Assembly: GCF_000222585.1 (NCBI RefSeq)
Contig: NZ_AFWE01000040.1
Location: 113,092 to 177,091, forward strand
Origin: Vibrio scophthalmi LMG 19158
Lineage (GTDB): Bacteria > Pseudomonadota > Gammaproteobacteria > Enterobacterales > Vibrionaceae
DNA length: 64,000 bases
Direction of reading: 5' to 3'
Under the pieces are notes generated by a model. The model ran no database searches. It worked only from the letters and a program-made list of their open reading frames with translations, and had not been told where the DNA came from. Positions 63,224 through 64,000 of the stretch are shown one piece after another. The stretch's first letter is position 1. The number at the start of each line of letters is the position of its first letter. The position numbers and the translations under genes are program-made.

Positions 63224-64000
63224 ATGAAATGTAAACCTCTGTTTTTAAGTTTTATTGCCAGTTGTCTCTTAATTGGCTGCAAGTCTGGCGATGATAATGG
63301 TGGAGGAGCATCCACTAATGTAGATAATGAGATTATCAGTATTCGCATTGAAAATGTGCCGAGCTCGCTTGCGAAGGGGCAGAAAGTTCAGCTTGTGGCT
63401 TTCGGTCAGCTTGCAAGCGGGAAAGACATTCAATTAAGCAATAAAGACATCACTTGGGCTGCCGACAACACCGAAGTGGTTAACTTTTTTTACCCTGCTG
63501 AGGTGGTAGCCGTTGGCGAAGGAAATACGGAAATTAAAGCGAGTTATTCTTCATATTCAGAGAGATTTAATATCACCGTAACCCCGCCGATCGTTGAAGG
63601 CATTGAAATTTATCCAAGTAACTTGAGCCTTGTATCTGGCTTTTCGAATAATTTTTCAGCCTATTTTGTTAATAGCGATAAAACCACCACCCCAATTACG
63701 AACTTTGAAACGCTTACATCAAGCGACCCGCAAGTGGCGACAGTTAATAACAATATAATCAATGGCGTTGGGGCTGGAAATAGCTACAGTGGCGAGATTA
63801 ATGTTGATGTTAGAGAGGTTGCGTTAACCTCTATTCGTTTGCCTTCATCAAAGGTAATGTTAGGTACACGCACCAATAAAGCCATTGAGGTAACCGGGTA
63901 TTTTGATGATGGCTCAGCGTATAATATTTCAAATCATGTCACTTTAATTTCAACCGTCCCAGATGTTGTTTCTGTTAATCAAAATAAAATTACAGGGCTT
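63224..64000 (+). CDS. Lipoprotein with bacterial Ig-like (BIG2) repeats, 5' part
   Basis: At least 259 codons, running off the right edge. Lipobox LIGC with Cys19 after a short signal peptide, then an Asp/Gly-rich linker (KSGDDNGGGAS). The rest shows at least three BIG2-like units beginning IISIRIENVPSSLAKGQKVQL, GIEIYPSNLSLVSGFSNNF and LTSIRLPSSKVMLGTR, each continuing to a xxIxWxxxxxxVVxVxx...VxAxGxGxxxI pattern. Such proteins are surface-exposed, often adhesins. An in-frame ATG at 63215 is an alternative start; no strong ribosome site is visible. The full length and C-terminus are outside the window. Confidence 0.82.
   Translation, partial: MKCKPLFLSFIASCLLIGCKSGDDNGGGASTNVDNEIISIRIENVPSSLAKGQKVQLVAFGQLASGKDIQLSNKDITWAADNTEVVNFFYPAEVVAVGEGNTEIKASYSSYSERFNITVTPPIVEGIEIYPSNLSLVSGFSNNFSAYFVNSDKTTTPITNFETLTSSDPQVATVNNNIINGVGAGNSYSGEINVDVREVALTSIRLPSSKVMLGTRTNKAIEVTGYFDDGSAYNISNHVTLISTVPDVVSVNQNKITGL

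Overview
The window looks like a chromosome I segment of a marine or estuarine Vibrio that is not V. cholerae itself. The evidence is gene order and protein resemblance: a LuxR/HapR-type quorum-sensing master regulator between lpd and hpt, a complete chitobiose (chb) operon next to the chitin sensor chiS, and the run panC-panB-folK-pcnB-gluQ-dksA-sfsA / hrpB-mrcB that is standard for Vibrionaceae. All identifications come from reading the sequence and from remembered families; no database search was run.

Layout. 1-8.3 kb: end of aceF, lpd, the LuxR/HapR regulator (minus), hpt, a beta-carbonic anhydrase (minus) divergent from a BicA-like SulP transporter, and a YadGH-type ABC exporter. 8.3-14.2 kb, minus strand: panC, panB, folK, pcnB, gluQ, dksA, sfsA. 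14.3-24.4 kb, plus strand: hrpB, mrcB (PBP1B), a patatin/beta-barrel outer-membrane protein and acnB. 24.7-31.7 kb is a block lying between acnB and yacL, which I recall as neighbours in E. coli and V. cholerae: glycerate kinase, a GntP permease, a CdaR regulator, then a DUF5666 repeat lipoprotein divergent from a two-component system. 31.8-38.8 kb: yacL, glnK-amtB with a sigma-54 promoter and an NtrC-like palindrome, a Fur-regulated fbpABC iron transporter, a ribbon-helix-helix protein and a DJ-1/PfpI protein.

38.9-57.4 kb is the chitin section. On the minus strand, one transcription unit runs from the chitin-oligosaccharide binding protein through two permeases, two ATPases, a GH9 glucosaminidase, a glucosamine kinase, a GH20 hexosaminidase and chitobiose phosphorylase to a sugar-phosphate mutase; chiS lies upstream. 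Together they import (GlcNAc)2, split it by phosphorolysis or hydrolysis and feed amino-sugar phosphates into metabolism. Several strong intercistronic hairpins punctuate this operon.

57.6-62.1 kb: rsmC, an AI-2E family membrane protein, hemL, and erpA with a promoter carrying an IscR type 1-like site. 62.2-64 kb: a decayed IS30 element, then the start of a lipoprotein with bacterial Ig-like repeats that runs off the window.

Most of the window is well-known Vibrio core genome. The least explained parts are the DUF5666 lipoprotein/two-component module, a 32-codon ORF that overlaps the acnB start, the paired palindromes and repeated TGACGTT motifs before the chb operon, and the NtrC-like palindrome embedded in the yacL terminator.
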